64,000 nucleotides of DNA from UBA1672 sp051967755. Lineage in GTDB: Bacteria; Pseudomonadota; Alphaproteobacteria; Micavibrionales; Micavibrionaceae. Numbering within the stretch: position 1 is the stretch's first letter; each line of letters starts with the position of its first letter. This document shows positions 52,596 to 60,575 of the stretch, piece after piece. The notes below the pieces were generated by a model that worked only from the letters and a program-made list of their open reading frames with translations, ran no database searches and had not been told where the DNA came from. The DNA lies in assembly GCA_051967755.1 (NCBI GenBank), contig JBQDYD010000001.1, forward strand, positions 248,001-312,000, read 5' to 3'. The position numbers were made by a program, and so were the translations under genes.

Positions 52596-52627
52596 AAAAA
52601 ACCCCTCACACAAAACCGCGTAAGGGG
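52596..52627 (-). terminator. Rho-independent terminator after the DUF1826-like gene
   Basis: On the minus strand CCCCTTACGC pairs with GTGTGAGGGG (10 bp, two G-U), loop GGTTTT, followed by TTTTTT. It lies 54 bp after the stop of the gene at 52681-53397. Its 3' arm also supplies the only GAGG ribosome binding site for the ATG at 52595, an odd overlap. Confidence 0.75.
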
Positions 52628-52649
52628 CAGTATATCATGAAACAGCAAT

Positions 52650-52667
52650 TACAAAATAAACTTGCTG
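52650..52667. repeat. 18-bp direct repeat, copy A (hslU 3'-end duplicate)
   Basis: TACAAAATAAACTTGCTG is repeated exactly at 53451-53468, 801 bp away, where it encodes the final SKFIL of HslU. On the minus strand this copy also reads SKFIL and a TAA stop, but in no gene. Similarity extends a further 15 bp or so on one side with small indels (ATG-AAAC versus ATGGAAAC). The two copies bracket the DUF1826-like gene. Confidence 0.75.
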
Positions 52668-52680
52668 CGTGCCTGAACTA

Positions 52681-53397
52681 TTAAATCGTAAGATAACGAA
52701 ATGCGCCGTCATACGTTCCATCACGGCCGTTATGTGCGATTTGATCTTCCGATTCCAGCTTACCATCGTAATTCTTGCCCTTAAATATCAGAACATCACC
52801 TAGGTTAAGGGTTTGCACACCATAACTTTCTTTAATATCTCGTTTTTCCTCATCACTTTGTGCGCATAGCAACTGAAGATTAATACGGTTTATATCATCA
52901 CGCGAAAAACGCCCCGGATACCATTCAGACGCCGCGTTCAGGTCAAGCGTATAAACGGCAAGTGCACGCAAAGTGATGTTATCATCAACGTGCATGGCTG
53001 ACGGGCGGTCTGCGCCATATTGCCCATTGCCGTAATAATCGACCTTCGCCATATAGCGCGCGCCTGCGGCCTTTTCAAACGCAGAATGAGATTCCTGAAT
53101 ATGTGATTTTATCGCGGGCGGGATCTCCACTGAGCGCATCATATTGACGTGATGGCTCTCTTCGACTTGCAGAGCTTGGGATTGACGGCCTGTGTTCTGT
53201 AACGCTTCAAGCTCTTGCACAATATCATCACTTACAGTGCGCTTCCACAGAAGTGCCTTCACATCAGGATGATGGATAACGACTAAATCTTCGGGGTTTA
53301 CAACAATACGAATGGACGGATCAGACTCAAAGCCTTCCGTATTATCAAGATGCTTGCTCGCTTCTCGTCTTTGAAAAAATTGCTGTATCGCACGCAT
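52681..53397 (-). CDS. DUF1826-like protein, 238 aa
   Basis: The C-terminal half shows the DUF1826 pattern: SAMHVDDNITLRALAVYTLD (His136, Asp138), ASEWYPG, then LGDVLIFKGKN and the third candidate ligand His222 in DQIAHNGRDG, followed by a strand FRYLTI. HxD...H in a beta-helix fold suggests an iron(II)-binding oxygenase-like core, but no substrate is known for the family. The N-terminal 60 residues are basic and helical. It is bracketed by the hslU 3'-end direct repeats, on the same strand as hslU, and has its own terminator. Confidence 0.75.
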   Translation of the reverse strand: MRAIQQFFQRREASKHLDNTEGFESDPSIRIVVNPEDLVVIHHPDVKALLWKRTVSDDIVQELEALQNTGRQSQALQVEESHHVNMMRSVEIPPAIKSHIQESHSAFEKAAGARYMAKVDYYGNGQYGADRPSAMHVDDNITLRALAVYTLDLNAASEWYPGRFSRDDINRINLQLLCAQSDEEKRDIKESYGVQTLNLGDVLIFKGKNYDGKLESEDQIAHNGRDGTYDGAFRYLTI

Positions 53398-53449
53398 CTA
53401 AATACCTTAAACCACGACACGTACACCGTCAACATTATGGAAACGCAGA

Positions 53450-54793
53450 CTACAAAATAAACTTGCTGAGGTCGGTGGATTTGACGAGCTCTTCCACTTG
53501 TGCGCGGACATATTCCGCCGTGATTTTAATCTCCTCACCGCCGCGATCTGACGCGGTGAAGCTGATCTCCTCCAGCAGTTTTTCCATCACCGTATGCAGG
53601 CGACGCGCACCGATATTTTCAACCTGTTCATTCACCTCAAATGACAAGCGGGCAATTTCATCAATCGCCTCATCCTCAAAGGTCAATGTCACATTTTCCG
53701 TCGCGATTAGCGCCTCATATTGCTTAATCAGGCTGGCTTCGGTGTCTTTCAAGATTAGTTTGAAATCATCCACGGTCAGCGCGCGAAGCTCTACACGGAT
53801 CGGCAAGCGCCCTTGCAATTCCGCAAGCAAGTCTGATGGCTTAGCGTAATGGAATGCGCCACTGGCGATGAACAGCATGTGATCAGTTTTCACAGGCCCA
53901 TGTTTCGTGGTTACCGTTGTGCCCTCAATCAACGGCAGCAAATCACGCTGTACGCCTTCGCGGGATACATCCCCGCCGCGTACGTCTTGGCGCGCGGCGA
54001 TCTTGTCGATCTCATCGATAAACACAATCCCGTTTTGCTGCACAAGCTCCAGCGCGTCTGTGACGATGCGATCCTCATCAAGCAATTTATCGGATTCCTC
54101 GGCAATGAGCACGTCATAGCTTTCCATCACTGTCATGCGTTTACGCTTGCGGCGTTCACCAAAGGCTTTGCCGAACATATCGCCGATATTCACCATGCCC
54201 ATGGATGCACCGGGCATGCCCGGAATATCCATCATATTGCCCATTGGGTTGGCAGTTTCCAGAACTTCAATTTCGATTTCACGATCATTCAGTTCGCCTT
54301 CACGCAGGCGTTTGCGGAAATTCTGGCGTGTGCCCTCACCCGCCGTATCCCCGACCAGCGCATCCAGCACGCGTTCCTCTGCATAAATCTCTGCCTGCGC
54401 CTTAACGGTTTTACGCATTTCATCCTGTGTCATGCGAATCGCCATTTCAGTCAAATCACGAATGATCGCCTCTACGTCTTTCCCGACATAACCGACCTCA
54501 GTGAATTTCGTGGCTTCAACCTTGATAAACGGCGCATTCGCTAATTTCGCCAAACGGCGCGCGATTTCGGTTTTACCGACACCTGTCGGCCCGATCATCA
54601 AGATGTTCTTCGGGTACACCTCTTCTTGCAAGGCGGGATCAAGTTTTGAGCGTCTCCAGCGGTTACGCAAAGCAATGGCCACCGCGCGCTTTGCGTCGCT
54701 TTGTCCGATGATGTTGCGGTCAAGCTCACTCACGGTTTCACGTGGTGAAAATGATGAAACAACAATCTCTTTTTCTTTTTTCAAACTGCTCAT
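53450..54793 (-). CDS. hslU: HslU ATPase of the HslVU protease, 447 aa
   Basis: This AAA+ unfoldase hexamer feeds substrates to the HslV peptidase. Walker A is GPTGVGKT (68-75), Walker B VFIDEIDKI, and the C-terminus ends KFIL, which docks into HslV in the family. The I domain (about 120-240) contains the Met/Gly-rich MGNMMDIPGMPGASMG stretch. The length is normal. The hslV gene, normally adjacent and upstream, is 2.5 kb away beyond four opposite-strand features. The last codons are the repeat at 53451-53468. Confidence 0.97.
   Translation of the reverse strand: MSSLKKEKEIVVSSFSPRETVSELDRNIIGQSDAKRAVAIALRNRWRRSKLDPALQEEVYPKNILMIGPTGVGKTEIARRLAKLANAPFIKVEATKFTEVGYVGKDVEAIIRDLTEMAIRMTQDEMRKTVKAQAEIYAEERVLDALVGDTAGEGTRQNFRKRLREGELNDREIEIEVLETANPMGNMMDIPGMPGASMGMVNIGDMFGKAFGERRKRKRMTVMESYDVLIAEESDKLLDEDRIVTDALELVQQNGIVFIDEIDKIAARQDVRGGDVSREGVQRDLLPLIEGTTVTTKHGPVKTDHMLFIASGAFHYAKPSDLLAELQGRLPIRVELRALTVDDFKLILKDTEASLIKQYEALIATENVTLTFEDEAIDEIARLSFEVNEQVENIGARRLHTVMEKLLEEISFTASDRGGEEIKITAEYVRAQVEELVKSTDLSKFIL
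53451..53468. repeat. 18-bp direct repeat, copy B (inside hslU 3' end)
   Basis: This copy of TACAAAATAAACTTGCTG encodes the last residues of HslU. The partner is at 52650-52667. Confidence 0.75.
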
Positions 54794-55008
54794 TTGATGA
54801 ACCCGATCTTAATATTTATCTACTACACATAGTCATTGGAATAAATTTTATACGCCCAAATATCAAGTAGTATTCGGAAAAATTAGCGCAAAGGATACGT
54901 GAAAGCTTATAAATCGTACCAATGTAGGTAGATATTGCATAAACGGCGTGTTACAAATCTCAATAGACTGTGTTCGAACAGTATAAAAATAATCAAAGGG
55001 TTTTCCGA

Positions 55009-56082
55009 ATGGAAGAGTACGACTGGACTTTGTTTTACGATTGGGCGTTATTTTTTGCTCTCGTTCCTTTTCTTCTCGCAATCGATTTAAAAATGTTTAA
55101 CAAGGGCGGTGATAATATCATCGGCTTTCGTAAAAGCATGATCCTAAGCGCGTGGTACATCGTTGCGGGCTTGGCTTTTGGCCTTGTGATCTGGTTTCAC
55201 TTTGGCTCTGAAAAGGCCATGTTGTACTACACCACCTATGTGATTGAAAAAAGCCTGTCCCTTGATAATCTGTTTGTGATGTCGGTAATTTTCACCGCCT
55301 TTGCCATACCGCGGCAATTCCAACACCGCGTCCTGGTGTGGGGCATTATCGGTGTGGTTATTCTGCGCGGTATTATGATCGGCGCAGGCGCGGCCATTGT
55401 TCACCAATTTGATTGGGTTTTGTTTATTTTCGCCGCGATCCTTGTCTATACGGGGATAAAAATGATGTTTATCGATGAGGATGATGACGTCGATAATTTC
55501 GAGAATAAGCCCCTTGTCGTTCGCCTGAAAAAGATATTCCCGCTGACTACAAAAGTCCATCGCAATCGCTTTATGGTGCGTCGTGACAGTCTGAGCGAAG
55601 AAGAAGCGGCAACCGTAAAAGGCAAAAGCAAATTCGTCTTTACACCGTTATTTTTGGCGCTGGTTGTGATTGAAATCAGTGACGTGATCTTTGCGGTGGA
55701 TAGTATCCCCGCCGCGCTGGCGATTACGACTGATCCGTTCATCGTTTTCACCAGTAACGTCTTTGCCGTTTTGGGTTTACGGGCATTATTCTTTGCCGTT
55801 GAAAACATCATCGATCGATTTGAATTGATGAAATACGCCATTTCAATCGTATTGGCCTTTATCGGTGTTAAAGTATTCTATAATGCATTTTGCAATAATA
55901 TGGGATGGTATGATTACCACATCAGCCCGGGCGAATCCCTTACCTTCACGCTTGGCGCTTTGGCCGCCGGCTTTATATTCTCTGCGATTAAAACAGGCGG
56001 ATTTACGCATGATGTAGAGGAAGAGGGCGACGATGATGATGCAAAACAAGCGCCCGCAGGCAACCCGCAAGAAAACGACTAA
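55009..56082 (+). CDS. TerC-family integral membrane protein, 357 aa
   Basis: TerC/Alx proteins are membrane transporters, some of them now linked to manganese export. About nine helices are visible; typical TerC segments are SLDNLFVMSVIFTAFAIPRQFQHRVL, FAAILVYTGIKMMF and IEISDVIFAVDSIPAALAIT, with conserved intramembrane Asp residues. An acidic loop (IDEDDDVDNFENK) and an acidic tail flank the core. I start at ATG 55009 (MEEYDWTLF), with AAAGGG upstream; the GTG at 54970 would add an unlikely hydrophilic extension. It is inserted between hslV and hslU on the opposite strand. Confidence 0.93.
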   Translation: MEEYDWTLFYDWALFFALVPFLLAIDLKMFNKGGDNIIGFRKSMILSAWYIVAGLAFGLVIWFHFGSEKAMLYYTTYVIEKSLSLDNLFVMSVIFTAFAIPRQFQHRVLVWGIIGVVILRGIMIGAGAAIVHQFDWVLFIFAAILVYTGIKMMFIDEDDDVDNFENKPLVVRLKKIFPLTTKVHRNRFMVRRDSLSEEEAATVKGKSKFVFTPLFLALVVIEISDVIFAVDSIPAALAITTDPFIVFTSNVFAVLGLRALFFAVENIIDRFELMKYAISIVLAFIGVKVFYNAFCNNMGWYDYHISPGESLTFTLGALAAGFIFSAIKTGGFTHDVEEEGDDDDAKQAPAGNPQEND

Positions 56083-56159
56083 ACACGTTATTTGGAACTT
56101 TTTAACGACGTATTCGTTGTCATAACACATGACACGTACAACGAAGAAAGGACCAAATA

Positions 56160-56825
56160 ATGAATTTCAAGATTTTGACATTAGCCGCCGCCACAACTGC
56201 GATTGTGTCAATTGCCGGTTATTCGCTTGCAACAGAAACAAATGATCCTAACGTTGTCCACTCACTCTCTGAAGTCGATGACGGGGCGCCCGTAACAATT
56301 AACGGTACGGTTGGCGACATTCGCGATGATGAATTTGATTTGGTATACAGAGCCGGGGTCATTACCGTAGAGCTTGATCGCTTTGGCTGGTCAGATAACG
56401 CCACAAAATATCTAACCCAAGGCGAAAATGTCACTGTGCGTGGCTACATTGATGACGACTTTTTCGAAGGCCGCGAGATAGAAGCAAAAAGCGTTAATTT
56501 AAACGATAACTTTGTTTATTACTATTCGCAGGACAATGACCTGTCCCATATTACCGATACCTTTGAGAAAAAAGTTATGGACGGTGTCTATGTGAATTTC
56601 ACAGGTAGGGTAAAATCCATTAACGGTAAAAACATGACGATAAAACATGCGCATGGCACGATCCCCGTCGATGTTTCACACTTTACCTATGATCCGTTTG
56701 ATAATAGCGGCGCACAAAAAATTGATGTTGGCGATTACATTTTTGTATACGGACAAATTGACGATAGTTTCTTTAAAAAGAAAGAGTTGATCGCCGAAGG
56801 CATGATCGAATTAAAACAAATGTAA
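56160..56825 (+). CDS. Periplasmic tandem OB-fold (BOF-like) protein, 221 aa
   Basis: A signal peptide (about residues 1-23) precedes two OB-fold repeats of the YgiW/NirD-like kind: DDGAPVTINGTVGDIRDDEFDL ... GVITVELDRFGW ... NVTVRGYIDDDFFEGREIEA, and DGVYVNFTGRVKSINGKNM ... GTIPVDVSHFTY ... DYIFVYGQIDDSFFKKKELIA. The double domain suggests internal duplication. BOF proteins respond to envelope or oxidative stress; ligands are unknown. It is followed by a strong terminator and by a truncated relative. Start MNFKILTL follows GAAAGGA. Confidence 0.85.
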   Translation: MNFKILTLAAATTAIVSIAGYSLATETNDPNVVHSLSEVDDGAPVTINGTVGDIRDDEFDLVYRAGVITVELDRFGWSDNATKYLTQGENVTVRGYIDDDFFEGREIEAKSVNLNDNFVYYYSQDNDLSHITDTFEKKVMDGVYVNFTGRVKSINGKNMTIKHAHGTIPVDVSHFTYDPFDNSGAQKIDVGDYIFVYGQIDDSFFKKKELIAEGMIELKQM

Positions 56826-56851
56826 CACGTGCATCACACGCAATACTTATA

Positions 56852-56882
56852 AACAGTCCGAAATTACGGACTGTTTTTTTTA
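56852..56882 (+). terminator. Terminator after the tandem OB-fold gene
   Basis: ACAGTCCG pairs with CGGACTGT across a 6-nt loop and is followed by seven or eight T. It lies 27 bp after the stop codon. Confidence 0.92.
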
Positions 56883-57010
56883 TAAAAATATCGAAGGGTT
56901 TGCCAAACCATCACGTCATACAAATAGATTTAATAAAAAAATTCGGAACCATTATTGTGCATGCGCGTTGTTAAGTCAGAAAGAATAAAAAAGAACAGGA
57001 AGGACACACT

Positions 57011-57226
57011 ATGTATTTTAGATTTTTAATGATCGCTGTTGCATGCGCAGCCGTAGTGTCAATCACCAGTCACTCATATGCAGAAGAAATGGCAAAACAA
57101 ATCGTTGAGCCATTATATACCGGACAGCAGGATGAAAACGTATTACGTCCCGATGATTACACTGAAGGATTTAACGTTAAAAAAGAGCGTATTGCCGAAG
57201 GTATGATTGAACACACACACATGTAA
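57011..57226 (+). CDS. Short exported protein, apparent truncated relative of the OB-fold protein, 71 aa
   Basis: The N-terminus is a signal peptide (MYFRFLMIAVACAAVVSITS) like that of the preceding OB-fold gene, and the last 16 residues (KKERIAEGMIEHTHM) closely match its C-terminus (KKKELIAEGMIELKQM). The roughly 150 residues carrying both OB folds are missing. It retains a ribosome binding site (CAGGAAGG) and its own terminator, so it may still be expressed. It is either a deletion remnant or a reduced functional peptide. Confidence 0.65.
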   Translation: MYFRFLMIAVACAAVVSITSHSYAEEMAKQIVEPLYTGQQDENVLRPDDYTEGFNVKKERIAEGMIEHTHM

Positions 57227-57254
57227 AAGTTTCACACACTACCCTAAAAACGCG

Positions 57255-57293
57255 AAGGAGGGCTGTTTCATTCTCAGGAGACAGTCCTTCTTT
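57255..57293 (+). terminator. Terminator between the short exported gene and hslV
   Basis: AAGGAGGGCTGT pairs over 12 bp, with two G-U, with ACAGTCCTTCTT across a 14-nt loop, then TGT. It separates the plus-strand gene at 57011 from the convergent hslV. Confidence 0.75.
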
Positions 57294-57337
57294 GTATCTG
57301 TAATTATTAATTATAGAGGAAAACGCATAAATAGCGC

Positions 57338-57898
57338 CTACAGCGTTTCAACGATCATATTGTCATTGGTGTAAACACAGATATCCGCGGCGATTTTCAG
57401 GGATTTTTCTGCGATTTCTTTCGCGCTTAAGTCCTGATCATACAGCGCACGCGCGGCCGCCAAGGCGTAATTTCCACCTGATCCGATGCCGATAATACCG
57501 TCTTGCGGTTCTACGACATCGCCGTTTCCTGTCAAAATAAGGGATGTTTCCTTATCCGCAACGGCCATCAGTGCCTCTAATTTGCGCAAATACTTATCTG
57601 TGCGCCAATCTTTGGCAAGCTCCACACACGCGCGGGTCAATTGCCCGGGGTGCGCTTCCAATTTGGCTTCCAGACGCTCAAACAAAGTAAACGCATCGGC
57701 GGTTGATCCCGCAAAACCTGCGATAATGTCATTGTCACGGCCCAGACGGCGCACTTTGCGCGCATTCGCCTTTAATACGGTATGTCCCATAGACACCTGA
57801 CCGTCACCAACGATCACAACGTCATTCCCTTTGCGCACAGAGATAATTGTCGTCCCGCGCCACTTGCTTGCATCTGCATAATCTAATTCATAACTCAT
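57338..57898 (-). CDS. hslV: HslV peptidase of the HslVU protease, 186 aa
   Basis: This proteasome-like threonine peptidase dodecamer is activated by HslU. The catalytic N-terminal threonine is exposed after cleavage of a short propeptide before GTTIISVRKGNDVVIVGDGQ. I start at ATG 57898 (MSYELDYADASKWRG), which leaves a propeptide of usual size; the longer open frame to 57946 adds a hydrophobic stretch not seen in the family. The C-terminus CVYTNDNMIVETL is typical. It is separated from hslU by opposite-strand genes. Confidence 0.96.
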   Translation of the reverse strand: MSYELDYADASKWRGTTIISVRKGNDVVIVGDGQVSMGHTVLKANARKVRRLGRDNDIIAGFAGSTADAFTLFERLEAKLEAHPGQLTRACVELAKDWRTDKYLRKLEALMAVADKETSLILTGNGDVVEPQDGIIGIGSGGNYALAAARALYDQDLSAKEIAEKSLKIAADICVYTNDNMIVETL

Positions 57899-58010
57899 GG
57901 GATTAGATATGGGCAATTCCATGAAAACTGTCAAGACGATTAGCATAGACAGCGTATAAAAAACGGCTTAGCGTAGCGCATATATATTTATGATCTAAGG
58001 AGCATTCACC

Positions 58011-58613
58011 ATGAAACTTATCGGATCCGCCCTCAGCCCTTTTGTACGCTACACACGCGCCGTTCTGGCCGAACTGGGTATCGATTATGACTATCATGAG
58101 GTCAGCAGCATGGCCGACCCCACACCCGAGGATCTGGCCTATGTGACGAAAAACAACCCCGCGATGAAAGTGCCGATTTTAGAAGATAACGGCAAAACCA
58201 TCATTGATTCCCGCATCATCGCAAATTACCTGCTGCGTCAATCTGATAAGACCATCGCCGAAGGGTTCGACGCCGCGATGAATGATGAAAAGGAACATCA
58301 CCTGACCATTTTATATGCCGTGGCCGATGCCGCCCTGATGCGTTTTATCATTCCGAAAACCCACCCTGAGATTGATTTAAACACAGGGTATATGGCGCGA
58401 TCACTTGATCGTATAAAAAGCGGCCTAACCTATTTAGAAGGGGATGACACATTCGGTAAAACTTTTGGCCTGCCGGAGCTCCTCTCCATGTTCTTGCTGG
58501 AATGGTTTGCCGCGCGCAACGTCTATGACTGGAGCGGGCATGAAAAATTTAGTGCCCTTTATGAGGAACATAAAAACCGTAAAAGCATCATACTAACCAA
58601 ACCGAATCTTTGA
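58011..58613 (+). CDS. Glutathione S-transferase family protein, 200 aa
   Basis: The N-terminal thioredoxin-like domain reads SALSPFVRYTRAVLAELGID with the cis-Pro motif AMKVPILED and the glutathione gamma-glutamyl site TIIDSRIIANYL. A helical C-terminal domain follows. The residue at the active site is Ser in SPFVR, as in many bacterial GSTs. The physiological substrate cannot be told from sequence. The start has a AAGGAG site. It is divergent from hslV. Confidence 0.92.
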   Translation: MKLIGSALSPFVRYTRAVLAELGIDYDYHEVSSMADPTPEDLAYVTKNNPAMKVPILEDNGKTIIDSRIIANYLLRQSDKTIAEGFDAAMNDEKEHHLTILYAVADAALMRFIIPKTHPEIDLNTGYMARSLDRIKSGLTYLEGDDTFGKTFGLPELLSMFLLEWFAARNVYDWSGHEKFSALYEEHKNRKSIILTKPNL

Positions 58614-58704
58614 TCGGCTTTACAAAAGACAAAACTTTGCGCATAACAATCATTGTTAGGGGCATTTCATTTCTATCCAATCAACTAACTTGAGAGCATT
58701 TCCC

Positions 58705-59358
58705 ATGAAAAATATTCTAATCGGCATTCTTACCCTTCTTTGCGGCGCTTTAGGCTACATGCAATTCGGCATGCCAAACCCCATGCAAGAACCTTGCCCG
58801 ATATGTGAAGAAACACCGGAACTGGCGGCAGTTGAACCTGAAGAAGTTGAGCCTGAATTAATAAATGCAGGTGAAATGATTGCGCTTGTTGAAATACACG
58901 GAATTTCCCTCTCTACCCCATTAGAAGAAGTTGATGAAAAACTCGCCGCCGCAGATTTTACATGTAACAAAAACGACAACACGGCAACATCAACGGATAC
59001 AACTTCGCACAGAGTAACATGGGCATGTACGCATAAAACACATAGCAGAACCTCTTTTAATCTGGATGCAAAACAAGGTGAGCTAAAAAGCATGAGCCGC
59101 GCCGGATACGCCCACCCCGAGGAATTAGATAAAGCCGCGCGCAGGATTGATGAATTAAAAACACAAATAAACTCAAAAGAGGGTATGAGCGTCATTCAAT
59201 CTAATAAAAATTTGACTTTCACGCTGAATTACAAAAACGAAGAGCAACAAAATTTTAAGGCTTATTTTAAACTGGTATACCCCGCACCGCAAACACCGGA
59301 AGAGATTGCAGAAAAAGGCAAAAATCCCGGTAATATGGTCGCCAGCGTTAACCGATAA
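58705..59358 (+). CDS. Membrane-anchored hypothetical protein, 217 aa
   Basis: The ATG at 58705 gives MKNILIGILTLLCGALGYMQ, an anchor or uncleaved signal; the TTG start of the longer frame adds five residues only. An acidic, Cys-containing linker (PCPICEETPELAAVEPEEVE) leads to a soluble domain with EIHGISLSTPLEEVDEKLAAADFTCNKN, the pattern of small periplasmic domains that begin with a short strand and an LxxVxxxL helix. No family is recognised. Confidence 0.7.
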   Translation: MKNILIGILTLLCGALGYMQFGMPNPMQEPCPICEETPELAAVEPEEVEPELINAGEMIALVEIHGISLSTPLEEVDEKLAAADFTCNKNDNTATSTDTTSHRVTWACTHKTHSRTSFNLDAKQGELKSMSRAGYAHPEELDKAARRIDELKTQINSKEGMSVIQSNKNLTFTLNYKNEEQQNFKAYFKLVYPAPQTPEEIAEKGKNPGNMVASVNR

Positions 59359-59439
59359 AGACAGTAAAACTTTACAAACTGGTAATAATTACGTCATAAC
59401 ATAGTCTTGAATTAAGTTTTGAAGGAAAGACTGTTAAAA

Positions 59440-60033
59440 ATGGCGAGCCGTACCGCACAAATATCGCGTAAAACAAACGAGACCTCTATTGAGGTCTCTG
59501 TTGATCTTGATGGTCAGGGAAAATCTAACATCGACACAGGCATCGGCTTTTTCGATCACATGTTAGAACAACTTTCAAAACATGCCCTCATTGATCTGAC
59601 AATCAAGGCAGATGGGGATTTGCATATTGATGCACACCACACCGCCGAAGATACAGGCATTACGCTGGGGCAGGCATTGAAAGAGGCCATCGGCGATAAA
59701 AAAGGCATCCGCCGTTACGGTCATTTTGATCTGGTAATGGACGAAGCCCGCGCAAGCGTCGCGCTTGATTTCTCAAACCGTCCCTTTTTGGTGTGGGATG
59801 TAAACTTCACCGTTGATCGCCTTGGGCAAATGGATACTGAATTATTTCAGGAATTCTTCCAAGCCTTGGCAGGCGCAGCGGGCTTAACCCTGCATATCAC
59901 ACAGCTGGCGGGTACAAACAACCACCACATTATCGAAAGCGTCTACAAAGCATTCGCGAAATCGGTACGTATGGCCGTTGAGGTTGACCCGCGCGCAAAA
60001 GATCAACTGCCAACCACAAAAGGCGCCCTATAG
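59440..60033 (+). CDS. hisB: Imidazoleglycerol-phosphate dehydratase, 197 aa
   Basis: It catalyses the sixth step of histidine synthesis. The Mn-binding repeats DTGIGFFDHMLEQL, DAHHTAEDTGI and GTNNHHIIESVYKAFA are present and the length is standard for the monofunctional form. The ATG at 59440 follows GAAGGA; the TTG at 59419 is rejected. The small unknown gene begins 16 bp downstream; hisH and hisD lie further on. Confidence 0.97.
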   Translation: MASRTAQISRKTNETSIEVSVDLDGQGKSNIDTGIGFFDHMLEQLSKHALIDLTIKADGDLHIDAHHTAEDTGITLGQALKEAIGDKKGIRRYGHFDLVMDEARASVALDFSNRPFLVWDVNFTVDRLGQMDTELFQEFFQALAGAAGLTLHITQLAGTNNHHIIESVYKAFAKSVRMAVEVDPRAKDQLPTTKGAL

Positions 60034-60049
60034 GGGGGGAGTGATCGCC

Positions 60050-60499
60050 ATGGCCATGCACAATAAATTTGACTATGCACGGCGCCGCGGTATCACAAAC
60101 TTATATTGCCCGACACAAATAGAAGAGCAAGATAACGGCGGCTATGTTGCCGAAATTGCGCATGTTCACATATCATTCGATAGTGACGGCGCGGCCTATC
60201 CCGAATTGGGTCGTGATTATTATTTCAGCGGCAAAATCGCGGGCTCTATCAGTCGCAAAGAAAAACGACTGGAGCGCAGCCCTGATAACCAAAATCTACG
60301 CCAACAGCTAAAAGCGATGCGTGATGTTAATGATATGATCGGGCAGCTTAGAAAAGGGGAGATGGGCATAGAAGACGCGAATAAGACCCTAAGAGAGCGT
60401 AGCGTCATCTTTCGCAATGCCTTTATGAATGGTGAGGAAATGGGCGACCTTAGCCCGTCTGAGGTCAATGTCTTCCTAAATATTCCATCATACGAATAA
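60050..60499 (+). CDS. Hypothetical protein, 149 aa
   Basis: No family is recognised. It starts MAMHNKFDYARRRG with a GGGGGGAG site 8-9 nt upstream. The protein is basic in its first third, has an alternating helix-like middle (GKIAGSISRKEKRLERSPDN) and a final helical part (SVIFRNAFMNGEEM). There is no signal peptide. It is probably co-transcribed with hisB, 16 bp away, but nothing suggests a role in histidine synthesis. Confidence 0.68.
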   Translation: MAMHNKFDYARRRGITNLYCPTQIEEQDNGGYVAEIAHVHISFDSDGAAYPELGRDYYFSGKIAGSISRKEKRLERSPDNQNLRQQLKAMRDVNDMIGQLRKGEMGIEDANKTLRERSVIFRNAFMNGEEMGDLSPSEVNVFLNIPSYE

Positions 60500-60522
60500 C
60501 GCCATATGCCGCATAAAGTAAA

Positions 60523-60556
60523 AGCCGATACAAATATATCGGCTCTTTCATTCTTT
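60523..60556. terminator. Terminator between convergent genes
   Basis: AGCCGATA pairs with TATCGGCT across the loop CAAATA (60523-60544), followed by CTTTCATTCTTTTT. The minus-strand side has a TTTTAC run, so it may serve both convergent genes. Confidence 0.75.
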
Positions 60557-60575
60557 TTAATTTAATTATCAGATC

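Noticed and set aside
52371..52640. Open frames running through the N block
   Set aside because: They exist only because N codons are not stops; they carry no evidence.
53849..54544. 231-codon plus-strand open frame
   Set aside because: It is antisense to hslU, a certain gene, and its composition (many His, Phe, Ala) is what a mirror frame of a conserved gene gives.
54971..54980. TGTTCGAACA palindrome upstream of terC
   Set aside because: Half-sites are in the reverse order and spacing compared with the TTGAACA-N-TGTTCAA operator, so it is not counted as a member of that set.
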